From Lentisphaeria bacterium (GTDB lineage: Bacteria; Verrucomicrobiota; Lentisphaeria; Victivallales; UBA1829), in the NCBI GenBank assembly GCA_017456805.1, contig JAFTIQ010000008.1:1-24523 (forward strand): 24,523 nucleotides of DNA, written 5' to 3'. The position numbers and the translations under genes were made by a program. The notes beneath the pieces are model-generated. The model was not told where the DNA came from. It was given only the letters and a program-made list of their open reading frames with translations, and made no database searches. Every line of letters begins with the position of its first letter. Positions within the stretch are counted from its first letter, which is position 1. Shown piece after piece: positions 16,027-24,297 of this stretch.

Positions 16027-16911
16027 ATGAAAAGAACATTTACCTTGATCGAATTGCTGGTTACTACTGCACAACAGAACTGTTTTTCAAAAATAAAAAA
16101 TTACACATCCTTACGCCCGACAGGGCGCACTTCACGTTTGCCGCAGGCAAACTCTTCACACCTTCACATCTTCACTCAATCAGCGTTCACGCTGATTGAA
16201 CTTCTGGTAGTAATCGCCATCATCGCGATTCTTGCTGGAATGCTTTTACCTGCATTGAACAATGCAAGACAAAAGGGAATCGCCAATAATTGCATGGGAA
16301 ATCTGAAGCAGATGTCTCATGCAGCTTTGCTTTATGCTCAGGATTATGATGATAAGATTCCATGCGTTCACAGATCCTGGCGTGATGCCAAAGGGAATGC
16401 TGATTATCATTGGCAGAGAAAATTACTGGAAACTTATGTAGGAAGGGATATGACAGAACTGAGTACCTGTCCGAAAGTAAGAGAAAAGTATAAAGTGGAA
16501 TCCGGCGGAAGAAGCTGGAGCGGAACAACTTATGGCATGAATGATGCCGGAGCTTATGGAACAAGTTATGGAACAGCAAGTCTCTATCCCATCGGCGGAC
16601 GGAAATTGACTCACATGACGATGCCCTCCAGCGGAGCAATGTTTGTGGAAGATTATGGACACTGTTCCTGGACTGCAACCGCAACCGCTCTTGCTGATAT
16701 CAAAGGAAATACAAATACAGGAAATACCGCTTTTGAACATAACATGAGAGCAAATGTCACTTTCATGGATGGTCATGCGGAAAGCCGCGGAAAATTGAAA
16801 GTTCCCTGCTATGAATCTTATCCGGATACAGCACAGGCAAAACGGATCAATACGATCTTTGTCCGTGCAGCAAAACCGGCAACAACTTATTCTACCATTG
16901 AAGGCTTATAA
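16027..16911 (+). CDS. Pseudopilin-like protein with interrupted, duplicated prepilin leader
   Basis: A 294-residue protein beginning [12 protein letters not shown] (1-12). About 41 unrelated residues follow (13-53, [11 protein letters not shown] to IFTQSA), then a second, complete leader and helix [19 protein letters not shown] (from 54). The remainder is a DUF1559-like pseudopilin with [16 protein letters not shown] and H-X9-DG ([13 protein letters not shown]). The first FTLIELLV lacks a hydrophobic continuation, so only the second can form the pilin helix; prepilin peptidase would then cut after Ala53, leaving an unusually long leader. The ATG at 16027 follows AAGGGA by about 7 nt, 10 bp after the previous stop. 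It is the second gene of the secreted operon. Its relation to the tandem copies at the window start is distant. Confidence 0.8.
   Translation: MKRTFTLIELLVTTAQQNCFSKIKNYTSLRPTGRTSRLPQANSSHLHIFTQSAFTLIELLVVIAIIAILAGMLLPALNNARQKGIANNCMGNLKQMSHAALLYAQDYDDKIPCVHRSWRDAKGNADYHWQRKLLETYVGRDMTELSTCPKVREKYKVESGGRSWSGTTYGMNDAGAYGTSYGTASLYPIGGRKLTHMTMPSSGAMFVEDYGHCSWTATATALADIKGNTNTGNTAFEHNMRANVTFMDGHAESRGKLKVPCYESYPDTAQAKRINTIFVRAAKPATTYSTIEGL
16114..16199. repeat. Three consecutive perfect hairpins inside the leader insert
   Basis: CGCCC-GACA-GGGCG (16114-16127, 5-bp stem), GTTTGCC-GCA-GGCAAAC (16136-16152, 7-bp stem) and a 10-bp stem TCAATCAGCG-TTCA-CGCTGATTGA (16176-16199) follow each other. The last spans the junction between the insert and the second FTLIE codons. 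All are translated in frame, with no stop codon. Confidence 0.85.
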
Positions 16912-16932
16912 TCTGAAAACAGAGGTAAGATG

Positions 16933-19900
16933 ATGAATAAATTATCAGCGATCCTGCTTGCAACAGCGGTATTCTTTCCCTTGTTTGCAAAACATGACAG
17001 TGCATACTTGAACAAAGTATCCCGGGAATATGTGACACCGCATTACAAATTTCAGCAAAAAAACGATTCCTCTCTGATCAAGCCTTTGTTTATCCTGATG
17101 CGTTCCGGCGCACGGGATGCAGTGGAAGTTGTTCAGCGGATGAATATGGATGCTTCCCATTTTCTGGTTTACGGACGGTTTATTTTTGCACATGAGGATA
17201 TGTATGAAAGCACCCATGAAGGGACCAGTGCTTTTGAAAAGGAAAAAGAACTTTCCGAAACTCTTTCCAGAGAATACGACGTCTATATCATCGGTCAGTT
17301 TGAGTTCACCAAGCTGCCGAAGATGGCGCAGTTCCAGATTCTCAATGCGGTGAGAAACGGAAAGAGCCTGATCGTTGTAAAATCCGGAAAAGTCGGCAGA
17401 CTTCCATACCGGAAACTTTATGAGAACCCCATTGATCTTCCGAAAGAACTGAGAACGTTTTCCAAACCCGGAAACCGTTCTTTGGTTCAGGCATATCAGA
17501 TGGGAAAAGGAAAATTTATCACAGTGTCCTGGGGCGTCCAGGAGAATATAGTCGGAAGGAGTATTCTTCCAAAGATTCCGTACAGCAATCAATGGAAGAC
17601 GCAGCATGAGAATTCGGCGGCATTTTTTGCATTGCTCTGCCGTTATGCAGCCGGACGCGATCTTGCAGTCAGAAATCCGGAAGTCCGGATCCGTGATGCC
17701 TGGAACAAAGATGTAACAGGAGTAAAGCCCCTTCCCGGCGGAGTCTATTATAAGGATCTGATCGGAGATAATGGATCTTTCCATGTGGAAGAATTCAAGG
17801 TGGCTTCCCCTGTCGGACAGGTCAAAATCACTCTGCCGGATTCTGCTGATAAGAAAAAGCCGGTCAGCGGAAGCGCAGAAATCGAGCGTCCTTCCAAAGA
17901 GCCCATGATCATGACAGTGGAACTTTATGATTCCCCCTACGGGCGGATCTGGCACCGTCAGGATGTGAATGTTCCTGCCGGAGCAAAAAAGGTTGATTTT
18001 ATTCTGAAAGATTATTATATGCCGACTCTTGCCGGATATTTGCGTTTGACGTTCAAGGGGCGGGATAACAAACTGAAGAACGTGACGGATCGGCTGATCT
18101 TTTTCCCGGATCGTTCTCTGGAAGATTACCGTCAGATCGGCTGGGATGGAGTCAATGATGTGATGGGAGAGCTTCTTGCGCCTCAGATGATTGAGCGTTT
18201 CGGCTGGAATCTGATGCTTTCCCATCCCACGAACAAAGGGGAAAATGCCCGTGTTGCAGCGATGCTGAACATGAAATTTGTTCCGTACATGGTTCGAATC
18301 GGGATTATGAAATCACCGATCGGCGGGGTGAAACAGCAATGGTTCTTCCTTCCCTCGAAATTCCGTCAGGATCTGAAAGCGGTGGAAGGGGATGAATGTT
18401 TCTACCGTCCGGAAGTGAAGCGTCTCTGGGCGGAAGGGATCAAGCACCGGATTCAGAATCTGCCGATGTACAGTGCGGCGATTTACAATCTGGGAGATGA
18501 AAACGGTCTGGATGAAGAAAGCTGCTATGGTCCCAGTGATGATAAATATTTCCGGGAATTTCTGAAGCAGAAGTACAAGACGATAGAGAATCTGAATTAC
18601 AATTACCGGAGCAATTACCGGAGTTTTGATGAAGTTCCGCATTTGAAACTGGCGGATGCTAAGAAGAGCGGCAATTTCCCTGCCTGGCGGGATCATCGTG
18701 CGTATGTGGAAAAGATGTATGCAGATATTCATGCCTTTTTGCGGGATGAGATCCGGAAGTACGATCCCGGTGCGGTTGTCGGGGCAGAAGGCTCTGAGCC
18801 CGGGGATCTGGAATTGACGATGGGTCCTCTGGAATTCTGGGGTCCTTATTCCAATCTTGTAGGGGATGAACTGCTCCGGAGTTTCGGACCGGAGAAGATC
18901 CGTTCTCTCTGGTGGGGCGGATATCCCGGCAGTCACAGCGGACGCGGTGAGCATGTGATTCCGCTGAACAAGGATCTGCTTCTGGGATCTGTCAATGGAA
19001 ACGCCTGGTTCTCCTGTCATCCGGGAAGTAATCACGGTTCTTTTGCCTGCGACTTCAGCATACCTGCGTATGTGAAGAACTATCTGGCGGATCTTGACCG
19101 TCTGAAGGATGGCACGGCACAGCTGATGATCCGGAATTCCATGGATTTTACGGGTGTTTCCTTCTATTGGAGTCATCCCTCCACGGCGGCGGCATATCTT
19201 GACAAACGGTGTGTGAACCCGCATGACGGTTTGCCTTCTCTGATCCGTGCAGCCTACCGGACCGGATTCGGATTTGAATTTGTTTCAGAGCGGACACTTG
19301 ACCGTCTGAAGAATACAAAACTTCTGATCATGTGCGGGGCTTCCGCATTGAGCAGAAAAGAGTGTGATGCGATTCTGGAATATGTGAAACAGGGCGGAGT
19401 TGTGATTGCAGATTTCAATCCGGCGATCATGAATGAGAATCTGAGGATCATGGAATCCAATCCCCTGAAAGATCTGTTTGGGGATGTTACCTTCCGGACG
19501 GCGGAGGAATCTGTGTTCAAACCGCTGAAACTTCAGGGCTTTGCTGCGGAACGTGTTCCTCAGGGAAAACGTGTTTTCACGGAACGCCGGTATGGAAAAG
19601 GCAAAGCGATCCTCTGCAATTTCAGTTTTGCTTCTGCCTGCAACACGGCGAAACCTGCCGGATCCTTTGATCAATGGATCCTTTCTCTTCTGAAGAAGTA
19701 TGGAGCTGAGCCCGGAATTGCGGTTGGAAAGGTGGAAGAAACCACCATGGTCCGTATCCGCAGAAACAATGATTTCTTCCTGGTTGGAGTGATGCAGCTT
19801 GCTCAGCACCTGGATAAACCGGTGGAGATTGATCTCAAAGGAAGTTATCATGTGTATGAAGCAGATGGAACCTATCTTGGCAAACGGAGTTCGATCCGTG

Positions 19901-20214
19901 CAGAGTTCAAGAAGAGTCCGCTTCAGCTTTTCTCTGTCTTCCGGGAAAAACAGAGTGCTCCGGAATTCGGGGTAGCCAATGGAACAAAAGGAGCGTTTCT
20001 CAAGTTCCGGCTGCCTGCGCTGAAAAATGGCAGAGTTTACCGTCTGGAGCTGAGAGATCCCAGCGGAAAAGAGGTCTATCAGTGTGTGTTTGACCGGCAG
20101 GAGATTGCCCCCGCACGCGCAATTGCTTATACAGAACAATCCGGAACATGGAAAGCAATTCTGACAGACATTGCAACAGGACTTTCAACAACAAGAAAAT
20201 TTGAGGTGAAGTAA
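16933..20214 (+). CDS. Exported GH42-like (beta-galactosidase-like) protein
   Basis: A 1093-residue protein with an N-terminal signal peptide (KLSAILLATAVFFPLFA). Residues about 50-200 look like a ThuA/GATase-like Rossmann domain, followed by a beta-rich region (250-390). A TIM-barrel-like part (about 395-700) contains IYNLGDENG, with a candidate acid/base Glu near 523, and the GH42-typical FREFLKQKYKTIENLN and SFDEVP. A second GATase-like segment (about 785-880, LLIMCGASALSRKECDAIL) resembles the GH42 trimerisation domain, and beta domains close the protein. The canonical nucleophile Glu could not be placed, so activity is uncertain. GAGG lies 7 nt before the ATG at 16933; an ATG at 16930 is also possible. 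The third gene of the operon, it overlaps the next start. Confidence 0.7.
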   Translation: MNKLSAILLATAVFFPLFAKHDSAYLNKVSREYVTPHYKFQQKNDSSLIKPLFILMRSGARDAVEVVQRMNMDASHFLVYGRFIFAHEDMYESTHEGTSAFEKEKELSETLSREYDVYIIGQFEFTKLPKMAQFQILNAVRNGKSLIVVKSGKVGRLPYRKLYENPIDLPKELRTFSKPGNRSLVQAYQMGKGKFITVSWGVQENIVGRSILPKIPYSNQWKTQHENSAAFFALLCRYAAGRDLAVRNPEVRIRDAWNKDVTGVKPLPGGVYYKDLIGDNGSFHVEEFKVASPVGQVKITLPDSADKKKPVSGSAEIERPSKEPMIMTVELYDSPYGRIWHRQDVNVPAGAKKVDFILKDYYMPTLAGYLRLTFKGRDNKLKNVTDRLIFFPDRSLEDYRQIGWDGVNDVMGELLAPQMIERFGWNLMLSHPTNKGENARVAAMLNMKFVPYMVRIGIMKSPIGGVKQQWFFLPSKFRQDLKAVEGDECFYRPEVKRLWAEGIKHRIQNLPMYSAAIYNLGDENGLDEESCYGPSDDKYFREFLKQKYKTIENLNYNYRSNYRSFDEVPHLKLADAKKSGNFPAWRDHRAYVEKMYADIHAFLRDEIRKYDPGAVVGAEGSEPGDLELTMGPLEFWGPYSNLVGDELLRSFGPEKIRSLWWGGYPGSHSGRGEHVIPLNKDLLLGSVNGNAWFSCHPGSNHGSFACDFSIPAYVKNYLADLDRLKDGTAQLMIRNSMDFTGVSFYWSHPSTAAAYLDKRCVNPHDGLPSLIRAAYRTGFGFEFVSERTLDRLKNTKLLIMCGASALSRKECDAILEYVKQGGVVIADFNPAIMNENLRIMESNPLKDLFGDVTFRTAEESVFKPLKLQGFAAERVPQGKRVFTERRYGKGKAILCNFSFASACNTAKPAGSFDQWILSLLKKYGAEPGIAVGKVEETTMVRIRRNNDFFLVGVMQLAQHLDKPVEIDLKGSYHVYEADGTYLGKRSSIRAEFKKSPLQLFSVFREKQSAPEFGVANGTKGAFLKFRLPALKNGRVYRLELRDPSGKEVYQCVFDRQEIAPARAIAYTEQSGTWKAILTDIATGLSTTRKFEVK

Positions 20215-21281
20215 TGAAAAAACTGATGCTTTTTGCATTGATGGCGGCAGTGATCGGTCTCTCTGCTGTGGAACCCCATGTGGATTTGAAAACAGTCAAA
20301 TTGCCCGATGGCAGAACGACCTTTGACCGTCTGGTTTATTTCAATGACGGTCATTTGATCCTGAAACATACAACAGAAGACGGTGTTGCGACCAAGAGCA
20401 AGAAATGGGGCGAGATCTTCTTCGGATTCCGTTTCGGACAGCTTCCCAAAACCAATGGCGGATGGAGTATTTGGGATTTCTTCCGCTGCTATGAATACAA
20501 TGGAAGAGTCAGCAACCTTGTCCGGGATTTTGTACCGAAACAGGTAACAGCCAACAGTATCAACGGAATCGCTGTCATTGACATGGAATATCCTTCTCTG
20601 AAGGGCGGAACGCTTCATATCCGCATGATGCAGTTCCCCTCTCATCCGAACTGGGTATTTATGCGTGTCACAGCAAAAAATTTCAACATCTGGCGTCTTG
20701 ATTTCCAGGCTTATCCTTATCAGTCAGACTTGCCGAAGGACCGGGAACGTCATCTCCGGACAGAAAACGGGGATTTCAATGTCAATCAGAACAAAGTTTC
20801 CTATACACCCCAGCAGCCTTATCTTGCACTTTACAACAAATTTGTTCAGGATACGGCGGTCAATATGCTGATCATTCAGCCTGCAAAATTCAAAACGGCT
20901 GAAATTCCCAAATGCGGAGCCGGAGTCGATATTCGTCTGTATACCAACAAAGATGTTCATCAGTTTGACTTTGCAATCGGTTACCGGAACAACAATCCTG
21001 CTTCCGATACGGTCACCCGCTTCTTCGGAGAAGATGGGGATGCGATCCGCAAGTTTATGGAAGGCATTGACTGGAATCCGAAACTTAGCACCGGAAATTT
21101 TGAAAAAAGCTATGCAGAAGCCAAACGTCTTGGCGTTCCTGCCGCAAAACTGGAAGCCGTCAAAAAGGCGTATGATGAAGCCATGAAGAAAGGCGATACT
21201 ATTGCTGCGGCAAATGCAGAAAAAGAGCTTGAAAAACTGAAAAAAGAACAAGCCTCTGCCGGACTTGGCGATTTCATGTAA
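20214..21281 (+). CDS. Exported protein of unknown function
   Basis: A 355-residue protein with a signal peptide (MKKLMLFALMAAVIGLSA). I do not recognise the family. The mature part is rich in Trp, Tyr and Phe (WSIWDFFRCYEY, WRLDFQAYPYQ) and probably beta-structured. The last ~70 residues form an Ala/Lys/Glu helix or coiled coil (KAYDEAMKKGDTIAAANAEK). The ATG shares its A with the preceding TAA, so it is translationally coupled to the GH42-like gene; this argues for a shared role, perhaps a polysaccharide-binding or processing partner, but nothing in the sequence proves it. Confidence 0.8.
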   Translation: MKKLMLFALMAAVIGLSAVEPHVDLKTVKLPDGRTTFDRLVYFNDGHLILKHTTEDGVATKSKKWGEIFFGFRFGQLPKTNGGWSIWDFFRCYEYNGRVSNLVRDFVPKQVTANSINGIAVIDMEYPSLKGGTLHIRMMQFPSHPNWVFMRVTAKNFNIWRLDFQAYPYQSDLPKDRERHLRTENGDFNVNQNKVSYTPQQPYLALYNKFVQDTAVNMLIIQPAKFKTAEIPKCGAGVDIRLYTNKDVHQFDFAIGYRNNNPASDTVTRFFGEDGDAIRKFMEGIDWNPKLSTGNFEKSYAEAKRLGVPAAKLEAVKKAYDEAMKKGDTIAAANAEKELEKLKKEQASAGLGDFM

Positions 21282-21333
21282 TCAAAGCTTTTGCGGCTGA
21301 GCCGAAGCGACAAGCGCACAAGCTGAGGATCGG

Positions 21334-21382
21334 CTGGGGAACTGGGAACACTGGGAATTCTGGGAGCTCTGGGATTCCTGGG
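21334..21382. repeat. 9-nt periodic CTGGG repeat
   Basis: CTGGG occurs at 21334, 21342, 21351, 21360, 21369 and 21378; the last five are exactly 9 nt apart (unit CTGGGANNN). It lies between the secreted operon and the Sel1-repeat gene. The rest of 21282-21480 shows no gene and only a weak CGGC-TGA-GCCG hairpin near 21290; no convincing terminator for the upstream operon was found. Confidence 0.85.
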
Positions 21383-21480
21383 TGTTTTTGCGCCGGGGTA
21401 TATGGTGAAAAGCCCTTGCGTTGTTCCCCGTTTGTTTCTGTTCTATTCTTTTTCAAAAACAAATATCTTCTTCCTGTTAC

Positions 21481-21508
21481 TTGAAATTCATTTGAATCAA
21501 TATATATT
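21481..21508 (+). promoter_or_regulatory. Predicted promoter of the Sel1-repeat gene
   Basis: TTGAAA and TATATT are 16 bp apart. The leader then carries a small hairpin (GGAAAA-AGAACA-TTTTCC, 21521-21538) just before AAGGAG and the ATG at 21561. The predicted start excludes the longer reading frame opening at 21402. Confidence 0.6.
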
Positions 21509-21560
21509 AAGGAAGTCACTGGAAAAAGAACATTTTCCGGAGATCAAGGAGAGGAAAAAT

Positions 21561-23921
21561 ATGCAGGAACAAAAAGAGAAGAAGAATGTATTTCTTGTTG
21601 CGCTTCTGGTGCTTATCTGTCTTATTGGAATCGGGATCAGCACAGTGGATTATCTTCTTTATTTCAGGGCGATTGAAAATAAAAAAGAAGGGCTGCAGCA
21701 TTATGTGAAGAATGAATTGGATGAGGCAATCGCCAAACTGGAAAGCGCAGATAAAAAGGATAAGGAAGTCCTGTATTATCTGGGAGTGGCATACAGGAAA
21801 AAAGGAAATGATCAGAAGTCTGCAGAATATTTTACAAAGGCATTGAAAGAAAAACAGTTGTTTCATCTGGAAAGTCCGGCGCGGAGTTTTGTTTCCAAGG
21901 CTGCAATCGAGCTGGCGGATCTTTATGCCACTGGTCATTACGGAACCGGAGCGGATGGTCAGCCTGATTTTGAAAAGGCAGCAGAATATTATCAGGTATC
22001 CTTTGCAGTGGAAAGCAATCCTCATGCGGCATATAAACTTGGGGAACTTTACCGGAAAGGCTGTATCGGGAAGAAAGCGGATGGTCGGCCGAACCGGAAG
22101 ATTGCAGCGGAATATTATCAGATCGGAGCAGATTTGTGCCGGGGAGCGTTTTCCGGAGAAGAGGGGATCGGAGAACTTTCCAATCTGATTTGCAAAGAAC
22201 TGATCGCGATCTATATGGATGGACGGATCGATTATGCTGTGATCGGACGCTGTTATGAGCAGGTATTGAATCCTGATTACAACGAAGTTGAAACGTATTA
22301 TCTCAAAGCGATGCGGGAACAGGGCAGCGCGGAAGCCGCTTACCGTCTGGGAAAACTTTATGCGGAGGATCCCGGATTTCAGAAAAAGAAAACCAATGGT
22401 CAGCCTGATTTTGCGAAAGCGGCAGAATATTTTCTTTCCGCAGTGAAAAAAGGTCATACTGCGGCGGCATATTCTCTGGGTAGACTTTATGAGGATGGCG
22501 AGGTTGGCAATGATCTTGGCAGCAAAGGACGTTTTGCGAAGGCGGCAGAATATTATGAAAAAGCCGCGCTTGCAGGAAATCATGAGGCGATGTACCGTTT
22601 GGGTGAATTGTACCGGATCGGGTATGAGAATCAGAATGGACGTCTCAATGCGGCGAAGGCGGAAATGTGGTATCGGAAAGCGGCAGAAGCCGGAAACGGT
22701 CATGCAGCTTACCGGCTTGGATATATTCAGGAGTGCGGTTCTGCCGAGTTTGCGTTATATAAGATCACCTATGAAGAACATGTTCGTTTGCTCCAGAGTT
22801 TGATTGCGAAAGCGGAACTGCTCGGAACGCTTGGGGCGGATCTCAAGCGGTATAAGAATGGATTGGAAACGCTTCAGGCGGGCAGACCATTGCAGCAGCT
22901 GCGGACGAAAGAAGGGTATGCGAAAGCGGCGGAATATTATCAGAAAGCGATCGAGCTCGGATCGGATTCCGCAGTTCTTGCTTTGGGGATGCTCTATTTG
23001 CGCGGAAACTATGGCGAATTGGCAAACGGCTCTCCGGATTATGAAAAAGCTTATGAATATTTTGCCAGAGGCGATGGAACTGCATACAAACATCCGAATG
23101 TTGCAATAGATCTTCATATTGATGGTCATCTTGAGACAGATTCCTATTACAGTTCGGATCTTTCTCCCTGGCTTTTCCGGAGTTGTATGCTTCTTGCAGA
23201 ACGGGGAAATCCCGATGCCCTTTGCGAACTCGGCAATCTTTATTCCATACAGAAAAATTATGCGAAGGCGGCGGAATATTATCAGAAAGCGGTGGAAAAG
23301 GGCAGCCGGAAAGCGGTTATTCTTTCCATTTGGCTGAATCATATTATTGTTCCGGATCAATCCGGAGAACCGGATTATGCGGCGGCAGAAAAGGCATTGA
23401 AAGAAGCCTTGAAGAAAGGTATTTCCGAAGCTGTCTACCGTTATATCGAAGCTGTCCGGGATGGAAAAACAGATCTCAAACTGGTGCAGGAACATTTGGA
23501 AATTCTGGCATCCAAAGGGGAGATCCGTGCGATCCGCCAGCTGGCAGAGTATTACCGGAAGGGACTTTTCACAGATAAACCGGATTATGAGAAAGCCGCG
23601 GAATACTATGAAAAAGCCGCCGCTGCCGGAGATTCCGGTGCAGCAATGCTTCTTGCTGAGCTTTACACCAAAGGTTATTGCGGCGTTTTACCGGACGGTC
23701 AGCCGGATTATGCAAAGGCAGCAGAACTTTACCGGAAGATCTGTGCGGATGGAAAAGCATATCTTCACCATGAAAAAGCGTACCGTGAGCTTGGAAAGTT
23801 TTATCATTACGGTTTCGGAGGAAAAAAGGATTTGGAGAAAGCTCTTTCGTTTTATAAGAAATCCTTGAACCGTTCCCCATTCCCCGAACTGATCCTGCTT
23901 TTGAATGAAATGCAGAAATAA
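21561..23921 (+). CDS. Membrane-anchored Sel1-like/TPR repeat protein
   Basis: A 786-residue protein. A short charged N-terminus (MQEQKEKKN) precedes one transmembrane helix (about 9-33, VFLVALLVLICLIGIGI), with no signal-peptidase site evident, so it is probably anchored with the bulk outside the cytoplasm. The rest holds about 13 to 14 Sel1/TPR helical repeats, marked by variants of YAKAAEYYQKA followed by A-x-LG-LY-x-G; several carry DGQPD-type loops. Such repeats are protein-interaction scaffolds; no enzyme domain is visible. AAGGAG lies just upstream of this ATG and a promoter at 21481 supports the start. It is a single-gene unit, and the nearby secreted operon does not define its partner. 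Confidence 0.85.
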   Translation: MQEQKEKKNVFLVALLVLICLIGIGISTVDYLLYFRAIENKKEGLQHYVKNELDEAIAKLESADKKDKEVLYYLGVAYRKKGNDQKSAEYFTKALKEKQLFHLESPARSFVSKAAIELADLYATGHYGTGADGQPDFEKAAEYYQVSFAVESNPHAAYKLGELYRKGCIGKKADGRPNRKIAAEYYQIGADLCRGAFSGEEGIGELSNLICKELIAIYMDGRIDYAVIGRCYEQVLNPDYNEVETYYLKAMREQGSAEAAYRLGKLYAEDPGFQKKKTNGQPDFAKAAEYFLSAVKKGHTAAAYSLGRLYEDGEVGNDLGSKGRFAKAAEYYEKAALAGNHEAMYRLGELYRIGYENQNGRLNAAKAEMWYRKAAEAGNGHAAYRLGYIQECGSAEFALYKITYEEHVRLLQSLIAKAELLGTLGADLKRYKNGLETLQAGRPLQQLRTKEGYAKAAEYYQKAIELGSDSAVLALGMLYLRGNYGELANGSPDYEKAYEYFARGDGTAYKHPNVAIDLHIDGHLETDSYYSSDLSPWLFRSCMLLAERGNPDALCELGNLYSIQKNYAKAAEYYQKAVEKGSRKAVILSIWLNHIIVPDQSGEPDYAAAEKALKEALKKGISEAVYRYIEAVRDGKTDLKLVQEHLEILASKGEIRAIRQLAEYYRKGLFTDKPDYEKAAEYYEKAAAAGDSGAAMLLAELYTKGYCGVLPDGQPDYAKAAELYRKICADGKAYLHHEKAYRELGKFYHYGFGGKKDLEKALSFYKKSLNRSPFPELILLLNEMQK

Positions 23922-23938
23922 AGAAAAACAGTTTTTAC

Positions 23939-23989
23939 AAAACAAGACACCCCGGGAGGTAGAAACCTTTGCCGGGGCGTTTTGTTTTT
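23939..23989. terminator. Bidirectional terminator between convergent genes
   Basis: A long stem, AAAACAAGACACCCCGG pairing with CCGGGGCGTTTTGTTTT (one mismatch, one G-U), has an inner AGGT-AGAA-ACCT hairpin and T-rich flanks on plus. On the minus strand the downstream sequence is also moderately T-rich. It lies between the Sel1-repeat gene and the zinc-ribbon gene. Confidence 0.8.
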
Positions 23990-24004
23990 CAGAGATGGAT
24001 CTTC

Positions 24005-24223
24005 TTATTTATCGTCGAAATCATCCATATCTTCAAAGCCTTCATCATCGAATTCGTCATCATCAAGTTCATCTCCGAATTCATCATAGTCGGGATCGTC
24101 TTCAGAATCGGTTACGACCATACTGGGGGAGACGAAAGCTCCACATTCGGGACAGCAGCCGTCTTCGGCTTCCAACTGGGCTTCATTGATTTCAATGTCG
24201 CAATAGGGACAATACATAACCAT
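24005..24223 (-). CDS. Small zinc-ribbon protein with acidic tail
   Basis: A 72-residue protein, MVMYCPYCDIEI at the start, with two CxxC knuckles (CPYC at 5-8 and CPEC at 24-27) that should bind one zinc ion. The C-terminal 35 residues are almost entirely Asp, Glu and Phe (DDDEFDDEGFEDMDDFDD), probably disordered. Family and function are not known to me; a nucleic-acid or protein adaptor role is possible. The ATG at 24223 has AAGGAG 9 nt upstream. An alternative ATG two codons later would lie too far from it. It is a single gene with a strong promoter. Confidence 0.85.
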   Translation of the reverse strand: MVMYCPYCDIEINEAQLEAEDGCCPECGAFVSPSMVVTDSEDDPDYDEFGDELDDDEFDDEGFEDMDDFDDK

Positions 24224-24268
24224 AGATAAGAACTCCTTCCTTTAGACGGTTATATTGATTTATGCGGA

Positions 24269-24297
24269 ATTATACGGACAAAATGTGAAAAAGTCAA
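24269..24297 (-). promoter_or_regulatory. Strong sigma70 promoter of the zinc-ribbon gene
   Basis: On the minus strand, TTGACT and a perfect TATAAT are separated by exactly 17 bp, with transcription starting about 40 nt before the ATG at 24223. Confidence 0.75.

Noticed and set aside
16039..16209. Translational bypassing between the two FTLIELLV copies
   Set aside because: The insert is an exact multiple of three with no stop codon, so normal translation reads through it. Hopping is not needed to explain the gene.
16945..18225. Minus-strand open frame of about 426 codons inside the GH42-like gene
   Set aside because: Antisense shadow; composition is Ile/His/Arg-rich without recognisable motifs, and the plus-strand gene has clear domains.
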